Source: Desulfomicrobium orale DSM 12838 (lineage in GTDB: Bacteria > Desulfobacterota > Desulfovibrionia > Desulfovibrionales > Desulfomicrobiaceae). Taken from it: a DNA stretch of 64,000 nt. The notes under the pieces are model-generated. The model ran no database searches. It saw nothing but the letters and a program-made list of their open reading frames with translations, and was not told the origin of the DNA. Positions 21,568 to 30,762 of the stretch are shown piece by piece. Position numbers and translations under genes: made by a program. Position 1 is the stretch's first letter, and each line of letters starts with the position of its first letter. Location: NCBI RefSeq assembly GCF_001553625.1, contig NZ_CP014230.1, positions 930,001 to 994,000 of the forward strand. The letters are read 5' to 3'.

Positions 21568-23577
21568 TTACTCCAGGAAGATCTTCTTTTTCGGCTTGGG
21601 CGCGGCTTCTTCCCCGGATTTGGGGGCCTCCCGGCGGGGCTCCTTGCGCGATCCTGACCGGGAATGCCTGCCGGACCGAGAAACGGGAGTCTCATCCTTT
21701 GCCAACACGGCCGGTCTGGCGGAGGCATTGCCGGAAGCCTGATCCTTTCCGCCCGCGTCAGCGGGTTCTGCCGTGATGGAGGCTTCTCCCGCCTCCGGCT
21801 GTTCCGGAGAGGTCATCCCGTCCGCCTGCACCGCATCGGCCTTGGGCTTTCTCGATCTGCGGCGGCGGCGCTTCTTGGGCACGGCCTGTTCATCCGGGTT
21901 CTCGGGCTGCTCCGGAACGGGCTGCAGGGCGGAATCAGAACCCGCTCCCTGCTCCGCCGTATCCACGGCATCCGGCGCGGCGGGCGAACAGTCAGAGCTT
22001 TCTCCGGTATCCGCCGGAACGGGGGCGTCTGCTACTCTGGGCTCTGCTGGAGTATCCTGCGGCGTATCAGGACGTCCGGCCTGCTGATCGCCGTGCTCCG
22101 TAGTGCTTCCATTCTTCTTGCGCCGTTTACGCTTGCGCTTCTCCCCTTCGGTTTTTTCCGCCGGGGCCTGTCCGGGATGGGCCAGAGGCAGCAGTTTTTC
22201 CGAAGGCTGCGCCAGGGGCGCGTGGAAGGTTTTCTGGTAGAATTCATCCACCAGCATGGCCAGCAGGGTCAGGGAATCCTCATTGCCCGCCAGATCCGCC
22301 GCAATGCGCGTGAATCGCTGCAGCCGCTCTTTCTGGATGTTGTCCGCCTCCCGCAGATGAGCTTCCAGAAGAAACACGGCCCGCTGCGAGATGAGTGTCT
22401 CCAGTTCTTCGTCGGTGGGCACCTGCCGCTCTTCCAAGGGAATGGAAAATTTTTTGGCGATCTGTTCCAGTTCCAGTTCTTCCATGCCCGAAACCAGGGA
22501 AATGGCCATACCCGCGGCGCCCGCCCGACCCGTGCGTCCCGTGCGGTGGACATAGGCCTCGTGATCTTGGGGCGGCTGATACTGGAATACATGGGACAGC
22601 TCGTGAATATCGATGCCCCGCGCGGCCACATCCGTGGCCACCAGAAACTTGAGTCTGTTCAGACGCAGTTTTTCCAGTACCTCCTCGCGGGCGGCCTGTG
22701 ACAGATCCGCGCTGATCTCGCCCACATCATAGCCGAAACGTCGCAGCACCACGGATACGAAATGCACATCGGCCTTGGTGTTGCAGAAAATGATGGCCGA
22801 GGCGGGATTTTCCTGTTCGATGATTTTCACCAGCACGCGGCTCTTCTGCATGGCCGGGACCTTATATACCACATGCAGTACGTCTGTGGCGTGCACCTGG
22901 GTCTGACTCAGGGAGACGAAACGCGGCTCGCGCAGAAACTGCTGGGCCAGACGTTTGACGTGCCCCGGATAGGTGGCCGAAAACATGGCCGATTGCAGCC
23001 CGCGCGGCAGGTAGCGCTGCAACTGCTTCATGTCCGGATAAAAGCCCATGGACAGCATCCGGTCGGCCTCGTCGAAAACGAGCATCTTCAGCCAGTCCAG
23101 AGTCAGCGTGCCCTTGAGCAGATGATCGAGGATGCGGCCCGGCGTGCCGATAATGAGCTGCGCCCCGGCTTCGAGGCCCTGAATCTGGGCCGCATAGCCC
23201 ACGCCGCCGTAAATGGGCAGCGAACGTATCCCCATGCTCCGCCCCAGTTCCTCGGCGTCCCGGGCTACCTGTACAGCCAGTTCGCGCGTGGGGGCCAGCA
23301 CCAGGGCCTGCGGCGCGCCCAGGGCCGGATCGATGCGATGCAGCATGGGCAGCAGAAAAGCCCCGGTCTTTCCGCTTCCCGTCTGGGACTGGACCATGAC
23401 GTCCTCACCGGACAGCATGGGCGGGATGGCTTGGGCCTGCACCGGCATGAGTTCGGTCCAGTTCAGACGCAGGGCCGCTTCCCGGAGTGCCTGCGGCAGG
23501 TCGGCCATGGCGATGGAAGCTTGGTTTGGTTCACTATCCGATGCTCCGGCCGCGCCGGTTTCAATAATGTCTGTCAT
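21568..23577 (-). CDS. DEAD-box ATP-dependent RNA helicase (RhlE/CsdA-like)
   Basis: A 669-residue RNA helicase. Core motifs in order: LMPVQAQAIP (Q-like), QTGSGKT (motif I), PTRELA (Ia), GTPGR (Ib), DEAD (II), SAT (III), ATDVAARGID (V) and HRTGRTGR (VI). Beyond about residue 430 comes an extension with an acidic/Ala-Pro-rich region and two basic clusters, including KRKRKRRKKN and KKRRRRRSRKPK, likely a nonspecific RNA-binding tail. Its ATG overlaps the hemW stop by four bases. Confidence 0.95.
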   Translation of the reverse strand: MTDIIETGAAGASDSEPNQASIAMADLPQALREAALRLNWTELMPVQAQAIPPMLSGEDVMVQSQTGSGKTGAFLLPMLHRIDPALGAPQALVLAPTRELAVQVARDAEELGRSMGIRSLPIYGGVGYAAQIQGLEAGAQLIIGTPGRILDHLLKGTLTLDWLKMLVFDEADRMLSMGFYPDMKQLQRYLPRGLQSAMFSATYPGHVKRLAQQFLREPRFVSLSQTQVHATDVLHVVYKVPAMQKSRVLVKIIEQENPASAIIFCNTKADVHFVSVVLRRFGYDVGEISADLSQAAREEVLEKLRLNRLKFLVATDVAARGIDIHELSHVFQYQPPQDHEAYVHRTGRTGRAGAAGMAISLVSGMEELELEQIAKKFSIPLEERQVPTDEELETLISQRAVFLLEAHLREADNIQKERLQRFTRIAADLAGNEDSLTLLAMLVDEFYQKTFHAPLAQPSEKLLPLAHPGQAPAEKTEGEKRKRKRRKKNGSTTEHGDQQAGRPDTPQDTPAEPRVADAPVPADTGESSDCSPAAPDAVDTAEQGAGSDSALQPVPEQPENPDEQAVPKKRRRRRSRKPKADAVQADGMTSPEQPEAGEASITAEPADAGGKDQASGNASARPAVLAKDETPVSRSGRHSRSGSRKEPRREAPKSGEEAAPKPKKKIFLE

Positions 23578-24725
23578 ACCGTTCCTGTGTTCGTGTGCGG
23601 GCCTTCCACAAGGTCCAGCACGAATTCGATGATGGAATTGCTGACCAGCATTCCGGTGCGGGTCAGACTGAGGCGGCCGTTTTCCAGACGGACCCGCCCG
23701 CCCGAGCGCAGTGGCTCCAGGGCGGTGCGCAATTCCGGCTCCACGGCCGATGCCAATGTCTTCAGATCGAGCCCTTCCCTGGTGCGCAGGGCGAGCATGA
23801 TCCGTTCACGCCGGGCAATGGTCTCCGAAAGACGCTCTTCCGTATCCGCCCCGGCGGTTCCGGACACGAAGGCGGCGTATCTGTCGAGCCCGGAAGGAGC
23901 CGTCCAGCGCCGGCTGTCCATGGTGGATACGGCCGAAGGGCCGAATCCGAGATATTCCTCGCCAGCCCAATATCCCCGGTTATGGCGGCTTTCCCTTCCC
24001 GGGCGGGCGAAATTGGACACCTCGTACTGCGAAAAACCGCACCCGGCCAGATACTCCGCCCCCCGGACATACATATCCGCTCCGGCGTCCTCGTCCGGCA
24101 GAGCCATCGCCCCGCGTTCCACCGCGTGGGCCAGAGGAACGCCTTCTTCCAGCGTCAGGCCGTAGCAGGACAGATGCTCCGGCGCCATGTCCGCAGCCGC
24201 GGCCAGATCGTCCAGCCACATGGCGGGCGTCTGTCCCGGAATGCCCCAGATGAAATCCAGGCTCAGATTGTCAAAGCCGCTGTCCCGGACAGCATGTACG
24301 GCCCGGCGCGCCAAACAGGCGTCGTGCGGGCGGCCCAGCGTCCGCAATGTCCCGTCATGCAGGCTCTGCACGCCGAGGCTTATGCGGTTCACGCCAAGCC
24401 GGCGGATATCCCGCAGAAATCCCGGCCGGACTGCGGACTCCGGATTGGCCTCCAGAGTGATTTCCGCGTCACCGGCCAGTCCGAAAAATTTTCCCGCGGC
24501 CTGGATCAGGGTGTCCATCTGCCCCGGCTCCAGAAGAGAGGGTGTGCCGCCGCCGAAATACAAAGTCCGCGCAGCACGTCTGTCCACAAGTTCGGCCCGG
24601 GCGCGCATGTCCCGCAGAACCAGCCGCACATACCGGTCCATGGCCTCCGGGTCGTACGCCGTCGAATGGAACGCGCAGTAGGCGCATTTGCGCCCGCAAA
24701 AGGGCACATGAATGTACAGGAGCAT
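23574..24725 (-). CDS. hemW: HemW-like radical SAM protein
   Basis: A 383-residue radical SAM protein of the HemW/CPO-III-like family. The CX3CX2C cluster motif is CGRKCAYC at residues ~10-17, followed by FGGGTPS, EANPES and a LGVQS motif. HemW proteins are haem chaperones; older annotations call them oxygen-independent coproporphyrinogen oxidase. ATG 24725 overlaps the queH stop by one base (TGATG). The frame continues upstream within queH but the family starts here. Confidence 0.93.
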   Translation of the reverse strand: MLLYIHVPFCGRKCAYCAFHSTAYDPEAMDRYVRLVLRDMRARAELVDRRAARTLYFGGGTPSLLEPGQMDTLIQAAGKFFGLAGDAEITLEANPESAVRPGFLRDIRRLGVNRISLGVQSLHDGTLRTLGRPHDACLARRAVHAVRDSGFDNLSLDFIWGIPGQTPAMWLDDLAAAADMAPEHLSCYGLTLEEGVPLAHAVERGAMALPDEDAGADMYVRGAEYLAGCGFSQYEVSNFARPGRESRHNRGYWAGEEYLGFGPSAVSTMDSRRWTAPSGLDRYAAFVSGTAGADTEERLSETIARRERIMLALRTREGLDLKTLASAVEPELRTALEPLRSGGRVRLENGRLSLTRTGMLVSNSIIEFVLDLVEGPHTNTGTV

Positions 24726-25282
24726 CAGGCCGGTCCGGTCAGGGCGCGCAGTTCCGATGCGTAACGCTCCATTTCGGAATACAGACAGCCGCAATACTGT
24801 TGCCGGTAAATGTCCCACTCTTTGGAGAGAGCGATGCCCTCGGCCCAGCCGGAGCGGAAATCCTCATAATAAAATTCCGGACCGGCGCTCCCGGCCATGT
24901 CCCGGCCCAGAGTCCGGATTTCCTCGTGCTTCTGGAACTTGCTGTACAAAAGCGTGGTGGTGAAGCAGTCGAAACGTCCGCGCCGGGCCACAGCCTGGGT
25001 CCGCTCCAGGCGAAGGGCGTAACAGGCCAGACAGCGGCTGGCTTCGCGAAAAGCCACGGCCCGGAAGTATGTTTTGGGATCGTATTCGTCATCCTTGAAT
25101 ATCACCGGAATCCCGAGCTTTCCGGCCACCTGGGCCGCCCCTTCCCTCCGGCGCAGATATTCCTTCAGCGGATGGATGTTCGGGTTGTAGAAAAGACCGG
25201 TCACCTGGTGGCCTTCCGCGAGCATGGCCCGCACGGATGTGATGGAGCACGGCCCGCAACAGATGTGTGCCAGAATTTTCAT
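24725..25282 (-). CDS. queH: Epoxyqueuosine reductase QueH
   Basis: A 185-residue QueH protein (former DUF208), the last step of queuosine synthesis in tRNA wobble position 34. Metal and cluster cysteines are visible in HICCGPC near the start and in RCLACYALRLE, and QQYCGC near residue 160. It is the non-cobalamin alternative to QueG. queA, the step before it, lies in the same window at 60.7 kb. Confidence 0.93.
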   Translation of the reverse strand: MKILAHICCGPCSITSVRAMLAEGHQVTGLFYNPNIHPLKEYLRRREGAAQVAGKLGIPVIFKDDEYDPKTYFRAVAFREASRCLACYALRLERTQAVARRGRFDCFTTTLLYSKFQKHEEIRTLGRDMAGSAGPEFYYEDFRSGWAEGIALSKEWDIYRQQYCGCLYSEMERYASELRALTGPA

Positions 25283-25328
25283 GATGCCGTCTTCAGACTA
25301 GCCCCGATCCGGGACGCTCGCGCCGGTT

Positions 25329-25982
25329 TCAGGCATTCTCGCACAGGGTCCTGCGGCCGGCCGGGACATGAGCCCGTGAATGGTTGGAATATGTCTCCCA
25401 CGTCGGAGCGTATTCCTCCGCCTGATTGCCCCAGCCAATCCATCCTTTTCTCTGTCCCCGCGCAAAAAGTTCGATAAACGGCCCTTCGCTGCATGACTCT
25501 ATGATGTCGTACTGTTCGTCCGGTTTGCGGCTGTGCTCGCGCTTCCGGGATGTGATGATGTTGGCCTGGCTTCTTCCCGGCTGCAATGTCCGTGCGTTTT
25601 TCCCCCGGACTCCGAACAAGATCATTTCCGTGACGTTTCTGAAATAGAAGCCAACGCCTCTTCTGTCCGGGCCGCCGTCCTTTCTGATCTTGTACCAGAT
25701 CAGATTCGTCTTGTACGTGAATCCCCAGCTTTCCATGACCAGCAGGCCGTCATGCAACAGGGCATTGGGCGCCCACAGGTAAAGATGCGCCGTGTCCCTG
25801 ATGATGGACTGCACGGGAAGTTCCCGGATTTCCTGCAGCGTCATGGTCGGATAGCGGGAAAGCCGGTGATGTTCCGGAGCCATCTTGCCCGTGCGGTTCT
25901 GAAACTGCCACGGGGGATCCGCCAGCACGGTCGCGAATTTCCTTGGCCCCACTTCCTTCAGGAGATCTTCAGCCGCGCTCAT
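25329..25982 (-). CDS. MT-A70-type adenine-N6 DNA methyltransferase (restriction-modification)
   Basis: A 217-residue methylase. The catalytic DPPW motif is at residues 22-25. The family's LYLWAPNALL and MESWGFTYKTNLIWYK segments follow, then the SEGPFIELFARG motif for AdoMet binding near the end. ATG 25982 overlaps the stop of the nuclease gene by four bases, so both are co-translated. The frame is open further upstream but inside the nuclease gene. Likely role: protection of the sites cut by the adjacent nuclease. The recognition sequence cannot be read from this. Confidence 0.88.
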   Translation of the reverse strand: MSAAEDLLKEVGPRKFATVLADPPWQFQNRTGKMAPEHHRLSRYPTMTLQEIRELPVQSIIRDTAHLYLWAPNALLHDGLLVMESWGFTYKTNLIWYKIRKDGGPDRRGVGFYFRNVTEMILFGVRGKNARTLQPGRSQANIITSRKREHSRKPDEQYDIIESCSEGPFIELFARGQRKGWIGWGNQAEEYAPTWETYSNHSRAHVPAGRRTLCENA

Positions 25983-26575
25983 ATTCCCGCGTCCTCTACA
26001 TATGACTGTTTTGTTATGCCGATGACGATAATGGGGCATCCGGCGCCGCTGCCGCCCGCAATGCGAGGCAGCAGCTTGGACATATGTGTTGTGGAATTTC
26101 CGTAGGATTTCCCTCTCCTCAGGGCATCGAAAATTTCCTGCAACTCGTCGCTCCGGGTCATTATAATTCCGACACTGATCGCCCGCAGATCGAACAACAG
26201 ACGAAAGTTGTTCAAATCCCTGTCATAAAACGGGTCCTTATTGTTCCATTCCAGCTCAAGAGCGATCCTGTTCTTATAGCAATCAACCTTGTGGGTCGGT
26301 GAATCCATGCTCGTCTTGTCCACGATAACGGATGTAGCGAACTGTTTTTCCGTCCATCCGCGTGCTCCCAGAAACTCATCCACCCATTTTGCCAGTTCGC
26401 TCTTATTTCCTCCGCCTTTCTCAATCCATGATTTACGCAGTCTGAACTCACGCAGCATGGCCATCAAGTCGGTCCACTCAGAGGGAAAATCATACTTCAG
26501 GATTGCCGAAGCATGCTTCCATTCATGAATTTCATATCTTGAACAGATATCAGAGGGAAAATGCCCTGTGTTCAT
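25979..26575 (-). CDS. BglII/BstYI-family type II restriction endonuclease
   Basis: A 198-residue nuclease. The catalytic pattern is Asp98, eight residues, Glu107-Leu-Glu109 within THKVDCYKNRIALELEW, followed by NNKDPFYDRDLNNFRLL. This matches the BglII/BstYI branch, where the third residue is Gln in BglII and, as I recall, acidic in BstYI. The gene is distinctly AT-richer than its neighbours, a sign of transfer. The start has no clear ribosome site. It is translationally coupled to the methylase and is inserted between rng and queH. Confidence 0.85.
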   Translation of the reverse strand: MNTGHFPSDICSRYEIHEWKHASAILKYDFPSEWTDLMAMLREFRLRKSWIEKGGGNKSELAKWVDEFLGARGWTEKQFATSVIVDKTSMDSPTHKVDCYKNRIALELEWNNKDPFYDRDLNNFRLLFDLRAISVGIIMTRSDELQEIFDALRRGKSYGNSTTHMSKLLPRIAGGSGAGCPIIVIGITKQSYVEDAGI

Positions 26576-26628
26576 GGTTGTCCATTCTGAATTGCAGCCG
26601 TCTCCGCTATCTCACAACTCCACGCTCT

Positions 26629-28101
26629 TCAGCAGAAAGAGCAGGACAGGTTTGCTGCGGGCACGATGTCGATCCGCCGCGCGAAAGTCTTTTCGTACTC
26701 CATGAGCTTCTCGCGCTTGCGGTTCAGCAGATACTGCATGAGCTCGGCGTCGGTCTGGTACGCAAAGGGCTCCGTCAGTTTGTCCTTGCGCAGTTCCCGG
26801 TAGATGTCCTTCAGGGCCTGCATGGAACGCCACTCCAGATTCCTGCGGGTGCCCGCCCCGGCGCAATGCGGGCAGGCTTCGAGGCTGGCCGAGAGGGCCG
26901 ACGTGCCCAGACGCTGGCGTACGATCTCCAGCAGGCCGAATTTGGAGATGCGCCCGATGTCCGTGCGCGCCCGGTCCACCTTGAGAGCCTGGCGGAGCAC
27001 CTTCTCCACTTCACGGATGTGCTTGCCGTCCTTCATTTCAATGAAATCCACCACAACCTGGCCGCCGATGTCCCGAAGCATGAGCTGGTGGGGAATTTCC
27101 CGGGCCGCCTCGACATTGGTACGCAGGGCCATTTCCTTGAAATTCTTCTCCCCGCCGATTTTCCCGGAGTTGATGTCGATGGCTGTCAGGGCCTCGGTAT
27201 GGTCGATGACCAGTTGGCCGCCGCTGGGCAGAGTCACCTGGCGGCTGAAAATCTTCTGCAGCTGGGCCTCGATACGGAAACGTTCGAACAGGGTCCGGTC
27301 CGTTTCCGTGTGAACCTTGATGAAGGTCTTGCGGCGGGGGAAAATCAGTGCGGCGAAATCCGTGATCTGCCGGGCGGTTTCGTCGTCGTCCACCCAGCAC
27401 TCGGCGATATCCGGGGTCAGGTAGTCGCGGATGGCCCGGAAGGCCAGATCCTTCTCTTCGTAAACCAGCGCCGGAGATTCGGAAGCAATGGCTTTCTTGC
27501 GGATGTCCTTCCACAGGCGCTTCAGAAATTGCAGGTCGCGGGACAGACTGGTTTTGCTCTGGGCTTCGCTGACCGTGCGCACGATGACGCCCAGTCCCTC
27601 GTCCAGCTTGAGCTCTTCGACCACCTCTTTCAGGCGGTCGCGCTCTTTTTCATCTTCGATCTTGCGGGAAATTCCGAGCTGCTCCCGGCCCGGCGTGAGC
27701 ACAAAATAGCGGCCCGGAATGGACAGGTAGGTGGTCAGAAACGCTCCCTTGGAGCCCGTGGGCTCCTTTACCACCTGGACCATGACTTCCTGGCCGGGTT
27801 TCAGCACCTTTTGCAGCGGCGGATACTTGCCCCGGCCGGGCACATCGGTCAGATAGTATTCCGGATGCACCTCGTCCACCTGAAGAAAACCGTTCTTATC
27901 TGAACCGTAATTTATGAAGGCCGCCTGCAGGGCCTGATCCACGTTGTGGATGCGGCCCTTGTAGATGTTGCCCTTGGTTTTGCTCTGGTGCAGCATCTCC
28001 ACATAATACTCCACCACCGTGCCGTCCTCCATGATGGCCACTTCGACCATCTCGCCCGGCAGCACGCTGATGAACATCTTGCGCTTGAGTTTTTCGCTCA
28101 T
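26629..28101 (-). CDS. rng: Ribonuclease E/G family protein
   Basis: A 490-residue endoribonuclease for rRNA and mRNA processing. An S1 domain lies near residues 35-120. The catalytic DNase I-like core shows the metal-binding Asp in TAIDINSGK and in VVVDFIEM. The zinc-link CPHC follows. It lacks the long C-terminal scaffold of RNase E, so RNase G is the better name, though the gap between S1 and core is longer than in E. coli RNase G. ATG 28101 is the family start; the frame runs further upstream. Confidence 0.93.
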   Translation of the reverse strand: MSEKLKRKMFISVLPGEMVEVAIMEDGTVVEYYVEMLHQSKTKGNIYKGRIHNVDQALQAAFINYGSDKNGFLQVDEVHPEYYLTDVPGRGKYPPLQKVLKPGQEVMVQVVKEPTGSKGAFLTTYLSIPGRYFVLTPGREQLGISRKIEDEKERDRLKEVVEELKLDEGLGVIVRTVSEAQSKTSLSRDLQFLKRLWKDIRKKAIASESPALVYEEKDLAFRAIRDYLTPDIAECWVDDDETARQITDFAALIFPRRKTFIKVHTETDRTLFERFRIEAQLQKIFSRQVTLPSGGQLVIDHTEALTAIDINSGKIGGEKNFKEMALRTNVEAAREIPHQLMLRDIGGQVVVDFIEMKDGKHIREVEKVLRQALKVDRARTDIGRISKFGLLEIVRQRLGTSALSASLEACPHCAGAGTRRNLEWRSMQALKDIYRELRKDKLTEPFAYQTDAELMQYLLNRKREKLMEYEKTFARRIDIVPAANLSCSFC

Positions 28102-28535
28102 GAAAAGTCCTTGTCGTAAAATTGTTTCCGGCCGGAGCCGGGTAAAATCATGATCCGGAAGTCCGGGAAATTTCTGGGTGTGCTGGCGGACGCTTCGGTA
28201 CGGAAAACGGCGCATCCGCCATGGGGCTCCGCATAGGGCATGTAACAATTAAAATGCCCGTTCCGCGGCCGGCAAAGCCCGCCGATGCGCATTTCACGGC
28301 AAGGCGTTGCGGAAGATTCCTGCAGGGCAGTTGACTCGTTTCATTCAAGCACTGCTCTGAAATCCGCGCCGCGCGGATTCTTCCGGTGCGAAAGCCCGGA
28401 GCCTGTCAGACACCGCCCGTGTTACCTAACCGCGCAAAGTCCTCATAGCAAGAGAAACCCTGCTCCCGGGCCCCCGGACGGCTTGACACGGTCTGACACG
28501 CTCACTACTCCCACCTGCCACACTCAGGAGGCCGT
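28102..28535. other. Intergenic region between divergent rng and trmI
   Basis: A 434-base gap with no convincing gene. It must hold both promoters. I see only a candidate trmI promoter near its right end. Confidence 0.5.
28483..28511 (+). promoter_or_regulatory. Candidate promoter of trmI
   Basis: TTGACA (28483-28488) with a 17-base spacer to TACTCC (28506-28511). The -35 is perfect, the -10 poor. It lies 25 bases before the ATG at 28536, leaving a leader of about 18 bases that holds AGGAGG (28525-28530). Confidence 0.35.
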
Positions 28536-29366
28536 ATGCTTGAACCCGGACAGCTGGTCATGCTGCTCAACGCCAAGGACAAACGCTACTTCGTTTCCGC
28601 GCGGGAAGGCGAGGTGATGCACACCAACGAGGGCATTTTGCACCTCGACGAAGTCCGCGCCGCGGGATGGGGCAGACAGGTGTGCACGCACAAAGGCTAT
28701 CCGTTCACGGTCATGCGGCCCACCCTTTACGATCTGATCAAATCCGTGAAGCGCCGCACCCAGATCATCTATCCCAAGGAGATCGGCTACATTGCCATGA
28801 AGCTGGGTATTGGTCCGGGCTGCCGCATTGTGGAGGCGGGCTGCGGCTCAGGCGGTCTGACCACGGCTCTGGCCTGGCTGGTGGGCGACACGGGCAAGGT
28901 CTACACTTATGAACGCCGTGAGGAATTCTACACCCTGTGCCGGGAAAACCTGGAGCGCATCGGCCTGGCTCACCGGGTGGAGCAGTTTCATCACGACATC
29001 GCCGACGGCTTTCACCCCCATGCCGCCGACGCTCTGTTTCTGGATGTGCGCACTCCCTGCGACTACGTGCGCCACATTCCCGGCGCGGTGGCTCCCGGCT
29101 CGCCCGTAGGCTTTCTGCTGCCCACCACCAATCAGGTCCAGGATCTGCTCGCCGCCATGCAGGACGGGCCTTTCAGGCAGATCGAGGTGCTGGAAATCCT
29201 TCTGCGCCGCTACAAGCCCGTGCCCGAACGGCTGCGCCCCGATGACCGCATGGTGGCCCACACCGGCTTTCTGGTTTTCGCCCGCACCTTCACCAGTCTG
29301 GACGCGGAGTCCGAGAGCACGCCGGACGCGGAAAACGCCACTGACACGCTGACTGACGAAAACTGA
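28536..29366 (+). CDS. trmI: tRNA (adenine-N1)-methyltransferase TrmI
   Basis: A 276-residue enzyme making m1A58 in the T-loop of tRNAs. The N-terminal beta domain is followed by the AdoMet-binding VEAGCGSGGLT motif near residue 107 and by KVYTYERREEF. Later landmarks are LFLDVRTP and LPTTNQV. The C-terminal ~25 residues are an acidic Ser/Thr-rich tail. AGGAGG lies five bases before the start. Confidence 0.92.
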   Translation: MLEPGQLVMLLNAKDKRYFVSAREGEVMHTNEGILHLDEVRAAGWGRQVCTHKGYPFTVMRPTLYDLIKSVKRRTQIIYPKEIGYIAMKLGIGPGCRIVEAGCGSGGLTTALAWLVGDTGKVYTYERREEFYTLCRENLERIGLAHRVEQFHHDIADGFHPHAADALFLDVRTPCDYVRHIPGAVAPGSPVGFLLPTTNQVQDLLAAMQDGPFRQIEVLEILLRRYKPVPERLRPDDRMVAHTGFLVFARTFTSLDAESESTPDAENATDTLTDEN

Positions 29367-29411
29367 TTTTGGAAATTATTTTCCGTTATTTCAGAGAGTT
29401 GTATTTTTATC

Positions 29412-29441
29412 TTGCAAATTCTTTTTCTTTTCCTGTACATT
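29412..29441 (+). promoter_or_regulatory. Candidate promoter of the PaaK-like gene
   Basis: TTGCAA (29412-29417), 18-base T-rich spacer, TACATT (29436-29441), in a markedly AT-rich 130-base gap. It lies 55 bases upstream of the start at 29497. Confidence 0.4.
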
Positions 29442-29496
29442 TGACTCCTTTAACCGCATCCGTCGCATCATCTCATATAGTCAAAGGAGAAGGGGC

Positions 29497-30762
29497 ATGA
29501 CCCGCAAAGACCGCACCGAAGGCATCTTCAGCCGGCGCGAAGTGCTGGATTCCACCGAGCGCCAGAAATACCACCAGATTCATCTCAAGGAATTGCTTTC
29601 CTACGCATACAGGTATTCCGAGGACGTGAAGAAGCGCTTTGACCGCGCCCAGTTTTCCGTGGAAAAATTCCGGGATCTCATCGATCTCAAGCACGTGCCC
29701 ATCCTGAAGAAGAAGGAACTGATCTTTCTTCAGTCCATGGGGCCGCGTCTCGGCGGCCTTCTGACCAAGGATCTGGGTGAGCTGCGCCGCGTCTTTCTGT
29801 CTCCCGGGCCCATTTTCGACCCCGAGGACCGCAGCGAGGACTACTGGGGCTGGACCGAAAGCTTTTACGCGGCGGGCTTCCGTTCCGGAGATCTGGTCCA
29901 GAACACCTTCAGCTACCACATGGCCCCGGCCGGGCTCATGTTCGAGGAGCCCCTGCGCCAGTTGAACTGCGCCGTGGTCCCCGCGGGGACGGACAATACG
30001 GAAAACCAGCTGGACATCATGAAAAAGCTGCGCGTCACGGGCTATGTGGGCACGCCGAGTTTCCTCATGCATCTGGCCCAGAGGGGAGAGGAGCGGGGGC
30101 TCAACCTGCGCAAGGATCTGTATCTGGAAGTGGCCTTTGTCACGGGTGAAAAGTTCTCGGAGAAGATGCGCTCCAATCTGGAAAAGAAATTCGATCTGCT
30201 CATGCGTCAGGGCTACGGCACTGCCGACGTGGGTTGCATCGGCTATGAATGCTTCCACAAAAACGGTCTGCATATCGCCAACCGCTCCTATGTGGAAATC
30301 TGCCATCCGGACACGGGCATTCCCCTCAAGGACGGCGAGGTCGGCGAAATCGTGGTCACGGTCTTCAACAAGACCTACCCGCTGATCCGGCTGGCCACGG
30401 GCGATCTGTCCTACATCGACCGCGCGCCCTGCCCCTGCGGCCGCACGTCGCCCCGTCTGGGCAACATTGTGGGCCGGGTGGACACCACCGCCCGGATCAA
30501 GGGCATGTTCGTGTACCCGCACCAGGTGGAGCAGGTCATCTCGGTTTTCGAGGAGATCAAGAGATGGCAGATCGAAGTCACCAACCCCGGAGGCATCGAC
30601 GAAATGCGCCTGCTCATCGAGGCTTCCAGCTTCAAGCGGGAAGAAGAGCTGCTACACATGTTCCGTGAGAAGATAAAAATCCGCCCGACCCTGCAGGTGC
30701 TCACGCCCGGTACCCTGCCTCCGCAAATCCGGTTCATCGAGGACAAACGCAATTGGGACTGA
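29497..30762 (+). CDS. Phenylacetate-CoA ligase-like AMP-forming enzyme
   Basis: A 421-residue member of the PaaK/CoA-ligase (ANL) family, which activates carboxylates as adenylates. Visible features are YGTADVG, EICHPDTG, the LIRLATGDLS motif holding the ribose-binding Asp, and GRVDTTARIKGMFVYP near the hinge. A CPCGRTSPR motif is typical of the PaaK branch. The N-terminal Ser/Thr/Gly-rich phosphate loop is poorly kept, so its activity and substrate are uncertain. A strong AAGGAGAAGG precedes the start. The ChaN gene starts inside its last codons. Confidence 0.85.
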   Translation: MTRKDRTEGIFSRREVLDSTERQKYHQIHLKELLSYAYRYSEDVKKRFDRAQFSVEKFRDLIDLKHVPILKKKELIFLQSMGPRLGGLLTKDLGELRRVFLSPGPIFDPEDRSEDYWGWTESFYAAGFRSGDLVQNTFSYHMAPAGLMFEEPLRQLNCAVVPAGTDNTENQLDIMKKLRVTGYVGTPSFLMHLAQRGEERGLNLRKDLYLEVAFVTGEKFSEKMRSNLEKKFDLLMRQGYGTADVGCIGYECFHKNGLHIANRSYVEICHPDTGIPLKDGEVGEIVVTVFNKTYPLIRLATGDLSYIDRAPCPCGRTSPRLGNIVGRVDTTARIKGMFVYPHQVEQVISVFEEIKRWQIEVTNPGGIDEMRLLIEASSFKREEELLHMFREKIKIRPTLQVLTPGTLPPQIRFIEDKRNWD

